A stretch of 64,000 nucleotides of DNA from Anaerosalibacter bizertensis (lineage in GTDB: Bacteria > Bacillota > Clostridia > Tissierellales > Sporanaerobacteraceae), in contig NZ_VULR01000011.1 of the NCBI RefSeq assembly GCF_009696605.1, positions 21,673 through 85,672 on the forward strand, read 5' to 3'. Positions within the stretch are counted from its first letter, which is position 1. Every line of letters starts with the position of its first letter. A program made the translations under genes and the position numbers. The notes beneath the pieces are model-generated. The model was not told where the DNA came from, ran no database searches, and saw only the letters and a program-made list of their open reading frames with translations. Shown one piece after another: positions 15,037 to 24,576 of this stretch.

Positions 15037-17115
15037 ACAGAAGCGGGACAAGCAATGGAAAATTTAGCACGAAGTGGCTGGACAGTAGAAGATATATATA
15101 ACAAAACAGGTGATGTACTTGCGTATGCTAGTGCAAATGCTATTGATTTAGATACAGCGTCAAGAATTGCAGCGGGTGGACTTAATCAATTTGGACTAAC
15201 AGCAGACGAACTAAATAGATATCTTGATGTAACTTCCGCAACTTCGGCATCTAGTGCAGCAAATGTTGAAGGACTCAGTGAAGCATTTGAAGCATCTACC
15301 CCTATGGTGAAGACACTTAATTATTCTCTTGAGGATATGTCTTTGGCTTTTGGAGTTTTGGCTGATAATGAAATACAAGGTGCTAAAGCAGGAACACAAC
15401 TTAATAGTGCTTTTATGAGAATGTCAAGTGGTGGCGATGCGGTCAATGCTGCAATTGCATCACTTAATGAACAAACAGGAATAAATGTATCGCTGTTTGA
15501 TAAAGCAACAGGACAAGCAAGACCTCTTAATGATGTACTAGGAGATTTAAGACAAGCGTTTTCAGGCTTAACAGAAGAGGAAAAAATGTATTATGCTAAT
15601 CAGTTATTTGGTCAAGCGGGAGCAAAGGCAATGTTACCCTTACTTGAAGCAACAGATGAACAATACAATAAAGTTGCAGATGCAATAGGTAATGCAGACG
15701 GAAAAACAAAAGAAATGCAAGAAACGATGGATGGTGGTATGGGTGGAGCATTGGCAAGAGTTAAATCAGCATGGGAAGAATTCTTATTGGCTATGGGAGA
15801 AACACAAGAAGGTGTAGTCATAGACGCTTTAGGCTTAATCGAACAAGCATTATTAAAGTTGCCTGATGTAATAGGGAGGATAAACGAAGGTTGGCAAAAC
15901 ATGAAAGAGTTTGTTAGCGAACATGCGACATTGTTTAAGGTGTTAGGCATTGTAGTAGGAGTGTTGGCTGGTGCATTTGGTATTGTTATACCTGTAATCG
16001 AATTATTGACAGGTGTATTTGGTTTATTATTTACACCTGTTGGACTAGTAGTAGGGATAATATCTGTATTAGCAGGACTAGCATATCTTGTTAAAGAAAA
16101 TTGGGAGCCAATTAGTGAATTTTTCTCTGGTTTGTGGGAAGGAATAAAGAATATTTTCTCTACATCACTAAACTTTATAAAGACATTAATTACAACAATC
16201 TGGAATGCAATCAAATCTGTAACTTCAACCGTTTGGAATTCTATAAAAAATGTAATAACGAAAGTAATTAACTCTATTAAGACTGTAATTACTACAGTAT
16301 TTAATGCAATTAAAAATGTAGTAACAAAGATATGGAACTCAATCAAAACTGTAACATCAAGTGTATGGAATAGTATCAAGGCGGTAATAACAAGCATAGT
16401 TAATGCAATTAAGTCAGTAATCACTTCTGTATTCAATGCAATAAAAAGTGTAGTAACGAGAGTGTGGAATGGAATTAAAACGGTAACGAGTACGGTTTGG
16501 AATGGAATTAAGTCAACTATAACTAGAATAGTCAATGGAATAAAATCAACTGTAACAAGTGTATTTAATGCAATTAAGTCGACTACAACAAGAATATGGA
16601 ATAATGTTAAAACAGCAATGATAAAGCCTGTAGAAACAGCAAAGAATAAAATAAAATCTGCACTAGATAAGATAAAAGGTTTCTTTAGTAATTTAAAATT
16701 AAAATTTCCTAAGATTGAGATGCCTAAACTACCACATTTTAGACTTGATGGTAAATTCTCATTGAAACCTCCAAGCGTACCAAAATTACGTGTAGATTGG
16801 TATAAAGAAGGTGGAATCCTTACGGAGCCAACTATATTTGGTATGGCGGGTAACAATTTACTTGGTGGTGGAGAAGCAGGACACGAAGCAGTATTGCCTA
16901 TAGAAAAATTAAGCGACATTATGGCTAATACAATGGAAAACATGGGCTATGACAATAGACAAAATAAACAAGATATTAATGTAGAAGTTAAACTTAATAT
17001 AGAAAACTTTAACAATGATAGTGATTTAGATATACAAGATTTAATAGAGCAAATTCAATTCGAAATAGAGAGAAAACTTAAATCTAGAGGAGGGACAGTA
17101 AATGCATTGGTTTAA
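15037..17115 (+). CDS. Tail tape measure protein, exon 2 (residues 106-797)
   Basis: Begins TEAGQAMENLARSGW, the family-typical continuation of exon 1. The ATG at 15034 belongs to the intron end and has no ribosome binding site. Contents: PhageMin_Tail-like domain (AAGGLNQFGLTADELNRYLD to SSGGDAVNAAI), coiled helices, hydrophobic segments around residues ~400-455 (VLGIVVGVLAGAFGIVIPVI), an 11-residue tandem repeat block (493-635) and a glycine-rich region near the C-terminus (GMAGNNLLGGGEAGHE). Its end overlaps the distal tail gene by 14 nt. Confidence 0.93.
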   Translation, partial: TEAGQAMENLARSGWTVEDIYNKTGDVLAYASANAIDLDTASRIAAGGLNQFGLTADELNRYLDVTSATSASSAANVEGLSEAFEASTPMVKTLNYSLEDMSLAFGVLADNEIQGAKAGTQLNSAFMRMSSGGDAVNAAIASLNEQTGINVSLFDKATGQARPLNDVLGDLRQAFSGLTEEEKMYYANQLFGQAGAKAMLPLLEATDEQYNKVADAIGNADGKTKEMQETMDGGMGGALARVKSAWEEFLLAMGETQEGVVIDALGLIEQALLKLPDVIGRINEGWQNMKEFVSEHATLFKVLGIVVGVLAGAFGIVIPVIELLTGVFGLLFTPVGLVVGIISVLAGLAYLVKENWEPISEFFSGLWEGIKNIFSTSLNFIKTLITTIWNAIKSVTSTVWNSIKNVITKVINSIKTVITTVFNAIKNVVTKIWNSIKTVTSSVWNSIKAVITSIVNAIKSVITSVFNAIKSVVTRVWNGIKTVTSTVWNGIKSTITRIVNGIKSTVTSVFNAIKSTTTRIWNNVKTAMIKPVETAKNKIKSALDKIKGFFSNLKLKFPKIEMPKLPHFRLDGKFSLKPPSVPKLRVDWYKEGGILTEPTIFGMAGNNLLGGGEAGHEAVLPIEKLSDIMANTMENMGYDNRQNKQDINVEVKLNIENFNNDSDLDIQDLIEQIQFEIERKLKSRGGTVNALV
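16198..16626 (+). repeat. Thirteen 33-bp tandem repeats in the tape measure gene, grouped in fours
   Basis: Encodes 11-residue units of the form (V/I)(W/F/V/I)N-x-(I/V)K followed by five Ser/Thr/Val-rich residues, residues 493-635. The second residue cycles W, W, I/V, F, so four units make a 44-residue (132-bp) super-repeat, present three times (16198-16329, 16330-16461, 16462-16593), plus one partial unit. Repeats of 11 residues are known in tape measure proteins; the cycle of four is seen directly here. Confidence 0.9.
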
Positions 17116-17788
17116 ATTTAAAGATAACTATAGTGTGGACTATAACCTCCTCATTAGTGATTTAGGGAGGAGACAAAGAGCAGAAGAACAAATAGAAGAG
17201 TATGAAATTCCTTACAGAAATGAGAATTTAATTATTCATACTAATAGATATAAACCTTATTTGAGAGAGATGACAGTAGTCGCAAAAGATATAAGGCAAA
17301 TAGACAGAATAAATGCATGGTTAAGAGGTAGAGGAAAATTGAGAACTAGCATAGATGAAGGAGGATTTTTCTATGCTAGTATTTTTTCTGGTTTAGATTA
17401 TGAAGAAATTGCAAGAGATACACAAGATTTTAGGGTCTCTTTCAAAGTTGACCCTTTTTTCTACCTTGATAGTGGACAAGAAATAATAACAATAACAGAA
17501 CCAATTAAATTAATTAATCCTGGAACATATTATGCCGAGCCGACTATAAAAATTTATGGTACTGGAAACATAACACTTAATATTAATAGTGATTTTTATG
17601 AGTTTAGGAATGTGGAAGATGAGATAACAATAGATAGTAATTTGCAAGTAATATATCGTGATACTTTAAATCAATCTAATAAATTCTATAGTAAAGATTT
17701 TCCCACTTTCGATATAGGAGATATTAATATCACATGGGAAGGTAATGTAAGCAAAATAGAGATAATGCCACGTTGGAGAATGTTATAA
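17102..17788 (+). CDS. Distal tail protein (Dit family)
   Basis: A 228-residue tail-tip hub protein: MHWFKFKDNYSVDYNLLIS at the N-terminus, an IDRINAWLRGRGKLRTS segment and FRVSFKVDPFFYLDSGQE are typical of the SPP1/TP901-1 Dit family. It joins the tail tube end to the baseplate. It overlaps the tape measure gene and precedes the tail endopeptidase gene, the standard order. Confidence 0.88.
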   Translation: MHWFKFKDNYSVDYNLLISDLGRRQRAEEQIEEYEIPYRNENLIIHTNRYKPYLREMTVVAKDIRQIDRINAWLRGRGKLRTSIDEGGFFYASIFSGLDYEEIARDTQDFRVSFKVDPFFYLDSGQEIITITEPIKLINPGTYYAEPTIKIYGTGNITLNINSDFYEFRNVEDEITIDSNLQVIYRDTLNQSNKFYSKDFPTFDIGDINITWEGNVSKIEIMPRWRML

Positions 17789-17803
17789 GGGGGGTGAATA
17801 TAT

Positions 17804-20191
17804 TTGATTAGTTTATATGATGAATTTGAAACGAATTTCGACCATATAGGAATACCATTAAAAGATGTAATAAGTGCTAAAGTAGTTGAAGAAGCAAATG
17901 GAATGTTTGAGTTAGAGTTGGAATACCCTAGGGATAAAGTTAAAGAATTAGTAGAAGGCAATATAATTAAGTGTAATACTCACAGAGGAAAACAATTATT
18001 TCGTATCTATAGACCTGTAAAAACATTAAAAGGAATAAAAGTTTACGCTAGACATATTACTTATGATTTGCTTGATAATTTCATAGAGGACATTAGACCA
18101 ACTAAGACATCTGGGGCTAACGCTATACAAGCAATATTAAATAATACTCAATATAAACACCCCTTTATAGGTTCAAGTGATATAGAAAACACTGCTACAG
18201 CATACTATATTAGAAAAAATCCTATTCAATGTTTAATAGGAGATGAAGACAATAGTTTCATCAACAGATGGGGTGGAGAAATAGTAAGAAATAATTTTTC
18301 TATCAAGATGAAAGCACGAGGTGGGGTTGATAGAGGATATGAGATTAGACTTGGCAAGAACCTTATCGGTATAGAGGAAGATATAGATACTACAGAAGTG
18401 GTAACAAGGTTATATCCTACAACGGTAATTGATCAGGTTGTTTACTCATTACCCGAGAAATATATAGATAGTCCTCTCATTAATAAATACAGAAATCCTG
18501 TTGTAAAAGAAACACGTATGAATTTACCTCAAGAATATCAATCGAATGAAGATGAAGATACAGAGATAAATATGGAAGAAATATACGACTTGATGAGAGA
18601 ACATTGTAAGAACTTATATGAAGTGGAGAAAATAGATAAACCTCAAGTGAATTACAAGGTTGACTTCATTGAATTAAGCAAAACAGAGCAATATAAGGAC
18701 TTAAAACTATTAGAACAGGTTGATTTATATGATATTGTTCATGTTAACGTATTAGAATTAGATATTAATATAGATGCTAAAATTATAAAAGTTGAATATG
18801 ACGTACTCAAAGACAAATATGAAAAACTTGAATTAGGTAGTTTTAAGAAAAAACTAACAGATAACAGTAACAAAATAAAAGAATACGTTGACAATAAGAC
18901 TTCTGACGTTGCAAAGTCAGTTAATCACTTAAAAAACGATATAGGTAAACAAGTTGTTGAGTTAGATAATTCAATCGATAATTTAAAGAGCAGTATTAAT
19001 GAACTTGGAGAAGATTTAATTCTTACAGCAACAGAAGCAGAAACACTAAAGATAGATTTAGAAAGAGTTACTTATGAAAGTACAGATTTAGTTAATATCT
19101 CAAAGTCTTTAGGAATTACAACAGAAAAAAATAATTACATTGCAGCGTTAAATACTTTAACTAATTATCTTAATATGAACTGGTTAAATGCAACTTATCC
19201 TCTTCCTATAACTCAAGATCAAGCGAATAATGTTGCAACACATTTTAAATATTTAGAGGATAGAAAAACTAAATTAATAAACAAAATAGCAGAAGTTAGA
19301 GAACAAAATGCAATAAATTATACAGATAATAAAATAATAGAAACAGAAGATAGTTTAAATAAGGCTATAGATAATGCAACTAGCCTCATAACAGGAAATC
19401 AAGGCGGATATAGAGTAGATAGACTTAATGCAGAAGGAAAACCATACGAGACGTTATATATGGACACAGATGATATTCAAACTGCTACAAATGTAATAAG
19501 GATAAATCAAAATGGAATTGGATTTAGTAACAGTGGCTACAATGGGCCTTATGAAACTGCTATGACAATTGATGGAAAGATAGTTGCTGACTTTATTACA
19601 ACTGGAACATTAGATGCTAACTTAATAAAAGCAGGAACATTGTCAAGTAAAAGTGGTCGAATTTATGCTGATTTAGATTATGAAACATTTCGGTTAGGTG
19701 GTCTTAGTGGTGATATAGTCGAACATGATAATACTAAATCAAAGTATATACATGAGGATGGCTCTTATACAGAAATAAGTAATAGAGGTTTAAGACGGCG
19801 TACCGCAACTGGTAGTTTTGATTATAATTATTTGGTTTATGTAGGCGAAGTGGAAATAGATATTACAGGAAATATTCTAGGTGATGATGTAATAATTCAG
19901 TTGCCTGATGAATTTAAAGGAAAAATGTTTAAGGCGTTTTCTTCATTAAAAACTTTTAGATTACCTGGTGGGTACGTATTAGATAGTATAACCGTAGATG
20001 CTTGGGCAAAAAATTACAATGAAGGTACGGTTATAGTGAATTCAAGTATGTGGTCTAGACGTGTAAAAACTAAAACAGGATACATTAAAGCAGCAGACGG
20101 GTCACAGGTTTGGGGTAGTTTCCTTGACTCTGATCTAAATTCTTTCACTAATAAAGGTACGGTAGAAGTTCAATATATGGTTATAGCATAA
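17804..20191 (+). CDS. Tail-associated protein, prophage endopeptidase tail family (Tal-like)
   Basis: Starts with TTG 17804 behind AAGGGGGGTG. The 795-residue protein has an N-terminal prophage tail domain (GIPLKDVISAKVVEEANGMF, LELEYPRDKVKEL, LFRIYRPVKTLKGIKVYAR), a coiled-coil middle (~360-430) and the segment GYRVDRLNAEGKPYETLYMD followed by IVADFITTGTLDANLIKAGT, frequent in such minor structural proteins. It forms the tail tip. Peptidase activity is not evident from motifs; adhesion by the C-terminus is inferred. Confidence 0.85.
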   Translation: MISLYDEFETNFDHIGIPLKDVISAKVVEEANGMFELELEYPRDKVKELVEGNIIKCNTHRGKQLFRIYRPVKTLKGIKVYARHITYDLLDNFIEDIRPTKTSGANAIQAILNNTQYKHPFIGSSDIENTATAYYIRKNPIQCLIGDEDNSFINRWGGEIVRNNFSIKMKARGGVDRGYEIRLGKNLIGIEEDIDTTEVVTRLYPTTVIDQVVYSLPEKYIDSPLINKYRNPVVKETRMNLPQEYQSNEDEDTEINMEEIYDLMREHCKNLYEVEKIDKPQVNYKVDFIELSKTEQYKDLKLLEQVDLYDIVHVNVLELDINIDAKIIKVEYDVLKDKYEKLELGSFKKKLTDNSNKIKEYVDNKTSDVAKSVNHLKNDIGKQVVELDNSIDNLKSSINELGEDLILTATEAETLKIDLERVTYESTDLVNISKSLGITTEKNNYIAALNTLTNYLNMNWLNATYPLPITQDQANNVATHFKYLEDRKTKLINKIAEVREQNAINYTDNKIIETEDSLNKAIDNATSLITGNQGGYRVDRLNAEGKPYETLYMDTDDIQTATNVIRINQNGIGFSNSGYNGPYETAMTIDGKIVADFITTGTLDANLIKAGTLSSKSGRIYADLDYETFRLGGLSGDIVEHDNTKSKYIHEDGSYTEISNRGLRRRTATGSFDYNYLVYVGEVEIDITGNILGDDVIIQLPDEFKGKMFKAFSSLKTFRLPGGYVLDSITVDAWAKNYNEGTVIVNSSMWSRRVKTKTGYIKAADGSQVWGSFLDSDLNSFTNKGTVEVQYMVIA

Positions 20192-20203
20192 GGGGGCGAT
20201 AAA

Positions 20204-20476
20204 ATGGCATCAATGGCTGAACATCAAAATAGTATGACAATATTCTATAGAAAAAGAGATGGCGAGATAAGAGGGTATGCAACAGGTATACAAGATATGT
20301 CTTTTTATGGAGATAATGCAGAAGATTTTTCTTTAATTTGGGATTATGTAGTACTAGAAAGAGACAGACAAGTGCTTGATAATATAGAGAAATTTAAAAT
20401 AAATACAGAAACAAAAGAAATTGAGTTGCTTCCAGAACATGTTTTTCAACCAGACAAATATAAGATAGCAGATTAG
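20204..20476 (+). CDS. Small tail-tip hypothetical protein, 90 aa
   Basis: A 90-residue protein (MAEHQNSMTIFYRKRDGEIR, YGDNAEDFSLIWDYVVLERD) between the tail endopeptidase and baseplate genes, 12 bp from each. No family is recognised and no catalytic motif is seen. Proteins of this size and place usually attach to the baseplate; position is the only evidence. Confidence 0.7.
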   Translation: MASMAEHQNSMTIFYRKRDGEIRGYATGIQDMSFYGDNAEDFSLIWDYVVLERDRQVLDNIEKFKINTETKEIELLPEHVFQPDKYKIAD

Positions 20477-20487
20477 GAGGCGATAGC

Positions 20488-22659
20488 ATGACAGAATTAA
20501 AAGATTTAGGTTTGCAATCATTAAAATTAAATATAAATGATACTATTATAGAACCTATCTTTGCAAAAGAAGGAGACAAGAAGTCAAGAGGGCTTGATAT
20601 TCAAATACTAAATAATAATACAGTAATAGATACTACTGATATTGATGTTGAAATGTACGCAGTAGGGAATGACAAACAACCATACCTGGTTAAAGCAACT
20701 GCTATAGACACTTCTAAAGGGAAATATCAGATTATATACCCGAGTCAAATATTACAATCTGGTACTGTATTAGCAGAGTTAGCATTAAGAAAAGACGATG
20801 CTGTTATCTCTAGTAAAAAATTTAAAATAGAAGTTGAATCTGGGATTATATCCGATAGTGCAATAGAAGGGCATGATGCATACCCTTTATTTGAAAAATT
20901 ATTAGAGTCTGCTGAAATAATAAAAGATATAGACGTTGCAATAGAGGAAGATAAACGTAAAAGAAATGAGAAAATACGTGTTGAAAATGAAGTTATAAGG
21001 CAATCGCAGGAGCAACAAAGGCAAGAGTCTATGACGGATATAGAAAATAGATTTACAAATTTGACTACATCTCAACAACAGGATTCAGAAGTAATGAACG
21101 CACGTACATCTACAATAAAAAATAAAACATTTAACAGCCTAAACGATAGATTAGAGGAAGCAGAAAAAGATATTAATAAAGCAGAACAAAACGCCAAACA
21201 ATATACTAACACAGAAATAGAAAAAATAAACAATAAAATAGACAAGCATCTATACTCAACGCCTGCGGAAACATATGACAATGTTATTTCCTTGCCAGAC
21301 AACACAACTAATGGGCAAGTTAGTTTAAATATTTTTGGTAATACAGAGGCTAATGAAGAAGGGGATACTAAATCTACAATTAGTGCTACTAGAATAAAGA
21401 GTGTTGGGAAGAATTTGTTTGATGGGAACAATACACATATAGGTTATACTAATACAAATACTGGATTGCCCCAAGAACCGAATGATGGGATAACTGGTGA
21501 TTTTATCAAAGTTACACCAGGAAGATATGTTGCTTCATTTAAAAACATGGATAATTCAAGGAATATATTGATTGGTTTTAATTCGAATAAAGAAAAAATA
21601 ATTTCTACGTCATGGAAAAAGAACTCAATTAATACTATAAAAATGCCTGAAAATGGGTACGTTGTGCTGTCCGTTATTGATGACATGAAAACAAAAAAAG
21701 ATTTAAATAGTTATTTAAGCATATATAAACCTCAACTAGAAAAAGGCGACACACCAACAGAATACGAACCTTACAAAGAATCCATAGCATACATTACAGC
21801 AAAAGATAAAGACAATAAAATAGTAAATTTAAAGCGAATTAATGATGGAATATATGATGAAATTAGGGTGAGTGGGAATAAGGCTGAATTGGTTAAGAGG
21901 GTTAGTGATGAGGTTACTTTAGATGGTAGTGAAAGTTGGGGCATAGTATCTACATGGGAAACTACTAATACTCTTGCATTCACTTTGCACATTGACAGTA
22001 AAAAAAGCGGGTATTATGTTTATAATAACAGAGGTTTAGTTCCTGTATATCCAAGCTTTGATAATGAAGGGTATGTTCTTGGCGGAGCTGTAGCAAATAT
22101 TGCTATAAAAATCAATAAAAGCAAATTAGCAACTCAAGACTTGAATGGGTTTAAACAGTATTTATCCGAAAACCCAATCACACTAACTTATAAATTAGCC
22201 GAGCCTGAACATATTCCAATTGAGATAGAAGGCGAGTTACAAGGCTATGAAAATGGAACAGTATATTTTACACCTTATATAAAAGATGAATTTATAGTAG
22301 ATGATACTAAATTAATTACATTACAATATCCTATCAAAGCAATAGACAAACTATTAAAATTAGATACAGCAAACGCTAAATGGGTGGAGGTAGAAGGCAC
22401 ATTAAGTGAAGATGGACAAACTATTACAGTAGCAGATGAAGGCACATATAAAATTTATGGAGAGATACAAGAAGGTTACTACGCAAACGGACTAAAATCA
22501 ATAACTACACCTATAAATCTAAATGCACAAATCAATAGTAATACAACAGCAATAGAAAAAATAAATAATAAAATCTATACCGATGCTGATTTATTTACTG
22601 CTATGTTACTACAGCAAGAAGTTAGAATTACTGCCTTAGAAGGGGGTATGACAGTATGA
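20488..22659 (+). CDS. BppU-like baseplate upper protein / receptor-binding tail fibre
   Basis: A 723-residue protein. Residues ~10-120 match the BppU N-terminal domain (LKLNINDTIIEPIFAKEGD, DVEMYAVGNDKQPYLVKATA, VLAELALRKDDAVISSKKF), which docks on the baseplate. Then a long charged coiled coil (~150-260), then beta-rich modules with the phage motif QLEKGDTPTEYEPYKE (~425-440), which often precede carbohydrate-binding modules. The C-terminal helix ends LLQQEVRITALEGG. Likely role: host surface recognition. Its stop overlaps the next start. Confidence 0.8.
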   Translation: MTELKDLGLQSLKLNINDTIIEPIFAKEGDKKSRGLDIQILNNNTVIDTTDIDVEMYAVGNDKQPYLVKATAIDTSKGKYQIIYPSQILQSGTVLAELALRKDDAVISSKKFKIEVESGIISDSAIEGHDAYPLFEKLLESAEIIKDIDVAIEEDKRKRNEKIRVENEVIRQSQEQQRQESMTDIENRFTNLTTSQQQDSEVMNARTSTIKNKTFNSLNDRLEEAEKDINKAEQNAKQYTNTEIEKINNKIDKHLYSTPAETYDNVISLPDNTTNGQVSLNIFGNTEANEEGDTKSTISATRIKSVGKNLFDGNNTHIGYTNTNTGLPQEPNDGITGDFIKVTPGRYVASFKNMDNSRNILIGFNSNKEKIISTSWKKNSINTIKMPENGYVVLSVIDDMKTKKDLNSYLSIYKPQLEKGDTPTEYEPYKESIAYITAKDKDNKIVNLKRINDGIYDEIRVSGNKAELVKRVSDEVTLDGSESWGIVSTWETTNTLAFTLHIDSKKSGYYVYNNRGLVPVYPSFDNEGYVLGGAVANIAIKINKSKLATQDLNGFKQYLSENPITLTYKLAEPEHIPIEIEGELQGYENGTVYFTPYIKDEFIVDDTKLITLQYPIKAIDKLLKLDTANAKWVEVEGTLSEDGQTITVADEGTYKIYGEIQEGYYANGLKSITTPINLNAQINSNTTAIEKINNKIYTDADLFTAMLLQQEVRITALEGGMTV

Positions 22660-22841
22660 TATACGAATTACTAGAGACAGCAATAGAGCAACAGAACAGT
22701 TTTATGACAAGAGATATGGTGATGTTACAAATTGAATTCTTTTATACAGCAGGAAGAATTACAGAAGAAGAAAGGAATAGATTATTAGAAAAGTTAAATC
22801 CAGTTGTAGAAGAGGAAATAAAAAATATTATAGAGGGTTAA
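22656..22841 (+). CDS. Small tail-region protein, 61 aa (XkdX-like position)
   Basis: A 61-residue protein (MIYELLETAIEQQNSFMTRD, FFYTAGRITEEERNRLLEKL) starting 4 nt inside the end of the BppU-like gene. Size, position and the AGRITEEE segment resemble small XkdX-type proteins that follow the baseplate genes in many Firmicutes phages. No function is known to me. Confidence 0.7.
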   Translation: MIYELLETAIEQQNSFMTRDMVMLQIEFFYTAGRITEEERNRLLEKLNPVVEEEIKNIIEG

Positions 22842-22858
22842 GTTGCCCCTCTATTTTT
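22831..22858 (+). terminator. Rho-independent terminator with the stop codon in the loop
   Basis: A perfect 7-bp stem (22831-22837 with 22847-22853) with the TAA stop (22839-22841) in the loop, and T run after. It ends the tail operon. Confidence 0.75.
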
Positions 22859-22920
22859 ATTGTCTTTTTTAATTTTATATCTAGTTAATACGAGGCTTAT
22901 TTGGAAAGGAGGCGATAGAG

Positions 22921-23349
22921 ATGGAAAACAATATAGACGGAATTGGGAAAGCAATATCAATCGCAATAGGTGGACTGTTGTCTTATTTTGCAGGATTAAA
23001 TTGGGAATTGGTAATCATTTGGTTTGCACTATCAATGTTTGATGTTGTTATAGGTGTTATAGCAGCAAATAAGGCTGGAGAATTTAGAAGTAGATTAATG
23101 AGAAATGGATTGATAGATAAGGTTTCGGAGTTCTTTTTATTATTTGCCTTAGCACTTATACAAAGAGCAGCACAAATCGCAGGTTTAAAGTTACCTTTAT
23201 CTGGCATGTTTTCAGTCGCTTTTTGTTTTAAAGAATTTGGAAGTATACTCGAGACTCTTTCAAAATCAGGTCATAACATTCCAGAAGTAATTAAAAAATG
23301 GTTTGATATTAGCCAAGAACAGATTAATAATAGAGGAGAGGATAATTAA
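22921..23349 (+). CDS. Phage holin (holin 4 / TcdE-Cph1 type)
   Basis: A 142-residue membrane protein with three or four hydrophobic segments (AISIAIGGLLSYFAGL, LVIIWFALSMFDVVIGVIAA, FFLLFALALIQRAAQIAGL, LSGMFSVAFCFKEF). The order and the motif DVVIGVIAANKAGEFRS match the toxin-secretion/phage lysis holin family. It would open the membrane to the adjacent amidase. Starts at ATG 22921 behind AAAGGAGG. One base overlap with the amidase gene. Confidence 0.9.
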   Translation: MENNIDGIGKAISIAIGGLLSYFAGLNWELVIIWFALSMFDVVIGVIAANKAGEFRSRLMRNGLIDKVSEFFLLFALALIQRAAQIAGLKLPLSGMFSVAFCFKEFGSILETLSKSGHNIPEVIKKWFDISQEQINNRGEDN

Positions 23350-24041
23350 TGGCAACAATATGTATAGACCCTGGACATGGTGGTAATGATCCAGGAGCAG
23401 TTGGAAATGGTATTAAGGAAAAAGATTATACACTTAAAATATCACAATATCAAGCAAAAAGATTAAGAGAACATGGATTTAAGGTGGTCATGACTAGAAC
23501 AGCGGATACAACTTTGTCTAACTCTACAAGAACAGCAAGAGTTAAGAATAGTGGTGCTAAGATATGTGTGTCGAATCACGTAAATGCAGCAAGTCCATCT
23601 GCGAATGGTGTTGAAACTATACACTCTATATACTCAAACGGCAAATTGGCAAATATGATACTAGATGAATTAGTAAAAGAAGGATTTAAGAGAAGAAGAG
23701 CATTTAGCAAAAAAGGCAAGAGTGGTAGGGATTATTATTTTATGCATAGGCAAACTGGAAGTGTTGAAACGGTTATAGTTGAGCATGGTTTTATTACTAA
23801 TGCAGGAGATGTTCAAAAACTCAAAAACAACTGGGAGAAATTCGCTGAAGCAGATGTTAAAGCAATATGCAAATATATGGGGGTTAAATATATACCAGAA
23901 AAGAATCCAACAGCACCAACACAAAATAGTAAAGGATTATATAAAGTTCAAGTAGGAGCATTTAGTAACAAGTCAAACGCAGACAAACTAGCACAAGAAT
24001 TAAAGAAAAAAGGATATAGTACATACATTGTAAGAGAATAA
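23349..24041 (+). CDS. N-acetylmuramoyl-L-alanine amidase endolysin with SPOR domain
   Basis: A 230-residue endolysin. Residues ~1-175 form an Amidase_3 domain: ICIDPGHGG with the first zinc His, KEKDYTLKIS with the metal-binding Glu, CVSNHVNAA with the second His, and ETVIVEHGFITN with the catalytic Glu. The C-terminal ~40 residues are a SPOR-type peptidoglycan-binding repeat (LYKVQVGAFSNKSNADKLAQ). There is no signal peptide, so export depends on the holin. It is the last clear phage gene before the right prophage end. Confidence 0.95.
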   Translation: MATICIDPGHGGNDPGAVGNGIKEKDYTLKISQYQAKRLREHGFKVVMTRTADTTLSNSTRTARVKNSGAKICVSNHVNAASPSANGVETIHSIYSNGKLANMILDELVKEGFKRRRAFSKKGKSGRDYYFMHRQTGSVETVIVEHGFITNAGDVQKLKNNWEKFAEADVKAICKYMGVKYIPEKNPTAPTQNSKGLYKVQVGAFSNKSNADKLAQELKKKGYSTYIVRE

Positions 24042-24044
24042 AAG

Positions 24045-24070
24045 CGGGGGATATTATTCCCTCGTTACTT
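24045..24070 (+). terminator. Weak hairpin after the lysis genes
   Basis: A 7-bp stem with one G-U pair (24045-24051 with 24058-24064) just after the amidase stop. The tail is only partly T-rich, so termination is uncertain. Confidence 0.4.
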
Positions 24071-24178
24071 ACATCTTGTAATGTAATGTTCTCAAAGAAC
24101 AGAACGTTCTATTCAAAATGAAGAAAACAAAAAAAACAACATTCACACCTCATTGTTTTTTAATGAGTGTGATAGTAC

Positions 24179-24217
24179 TTTATCTATATTATTTATATAT
24201 TTATCTATATTATTTAT
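24179..24217. repeat. 18-bp direct repeat, period 21 bp
   Basis: TTTATCTATATTATTTAT occurs at 24179-24196 and again at 24200-24217, identical. Confidence 0.85.
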
Positions 24218-24223
24218 CAGTCC

Positions 24224-24294
24224 ATATTTTTATAAGATTTTATAAATCTATTCTAGTACTACTAATATATTTTTATAAAATCTTATAAAAATAT
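24224..24294. repeat. 23-bp perfect inverted repeat
   Basis: Arm 24224-24246 is the exact reverse complement of 24272-24294, with a 25-bp spacer. AT-rich. As RNA it would make a long hairpin followed by no T run; it could be a protein-binding DNA site near the prophage end. Confidence 0.85.
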
Positions 24295-24480
24295 ACACAT
24301 GACTATCTCAAGAACAAAAAATAATATACAAGTGCTATCACTGAAAATGATAACGGTCTTATCCCTCAGAAGGATATGGTTTATTTTGATGATTTTATTA
24401 CCGAACTAAACTTCGGAAATAAAGTACATAAACAAGCAAAAATAGGGGTAGTGGTATATGCTTGTAAATAACTACCCCTT

Positions 24481-24576
24481 ACAAACGTGTCAACCATGCC
24501 ATTTGTAGAGGGTAACATCTCAACATCAATAAAACCCTTGTAAATGTGTATTTCAAGCCATTTGCTAGGGGTACAA
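24481..24576. repeat. Two diverged copies of a ~37-bp hairpin motif
   Basis: 24481-24517 and 24540-24576 share the pattern AAAyGTGT, then CAnGCCATTTG, then GGGTA. In each, the left part pairs with the CATTTG/CATTTGT part (ACAAA with TTTGT; GTAAATG with CATTTGC). Structure is kept while the sequence differs, suggesting a structured RNA or protein site. Confidence 0.5.

Noticed and set aside
15612..16943. Long open frame (443 codons) on the minus strand
   Set aside because: It mirrors the repeat-rich tape measure gene; low-complexity Ile/Leu/Val/Thr content and no ribosome binding site mark it as a shadow.
24081..24115. LexA/SOS box around GAACAGAACGTTCT
   Set aside because: The spacing between GAAC and GTTC does not fit the Gram-positive consensus (4 nt), and no gene follows.
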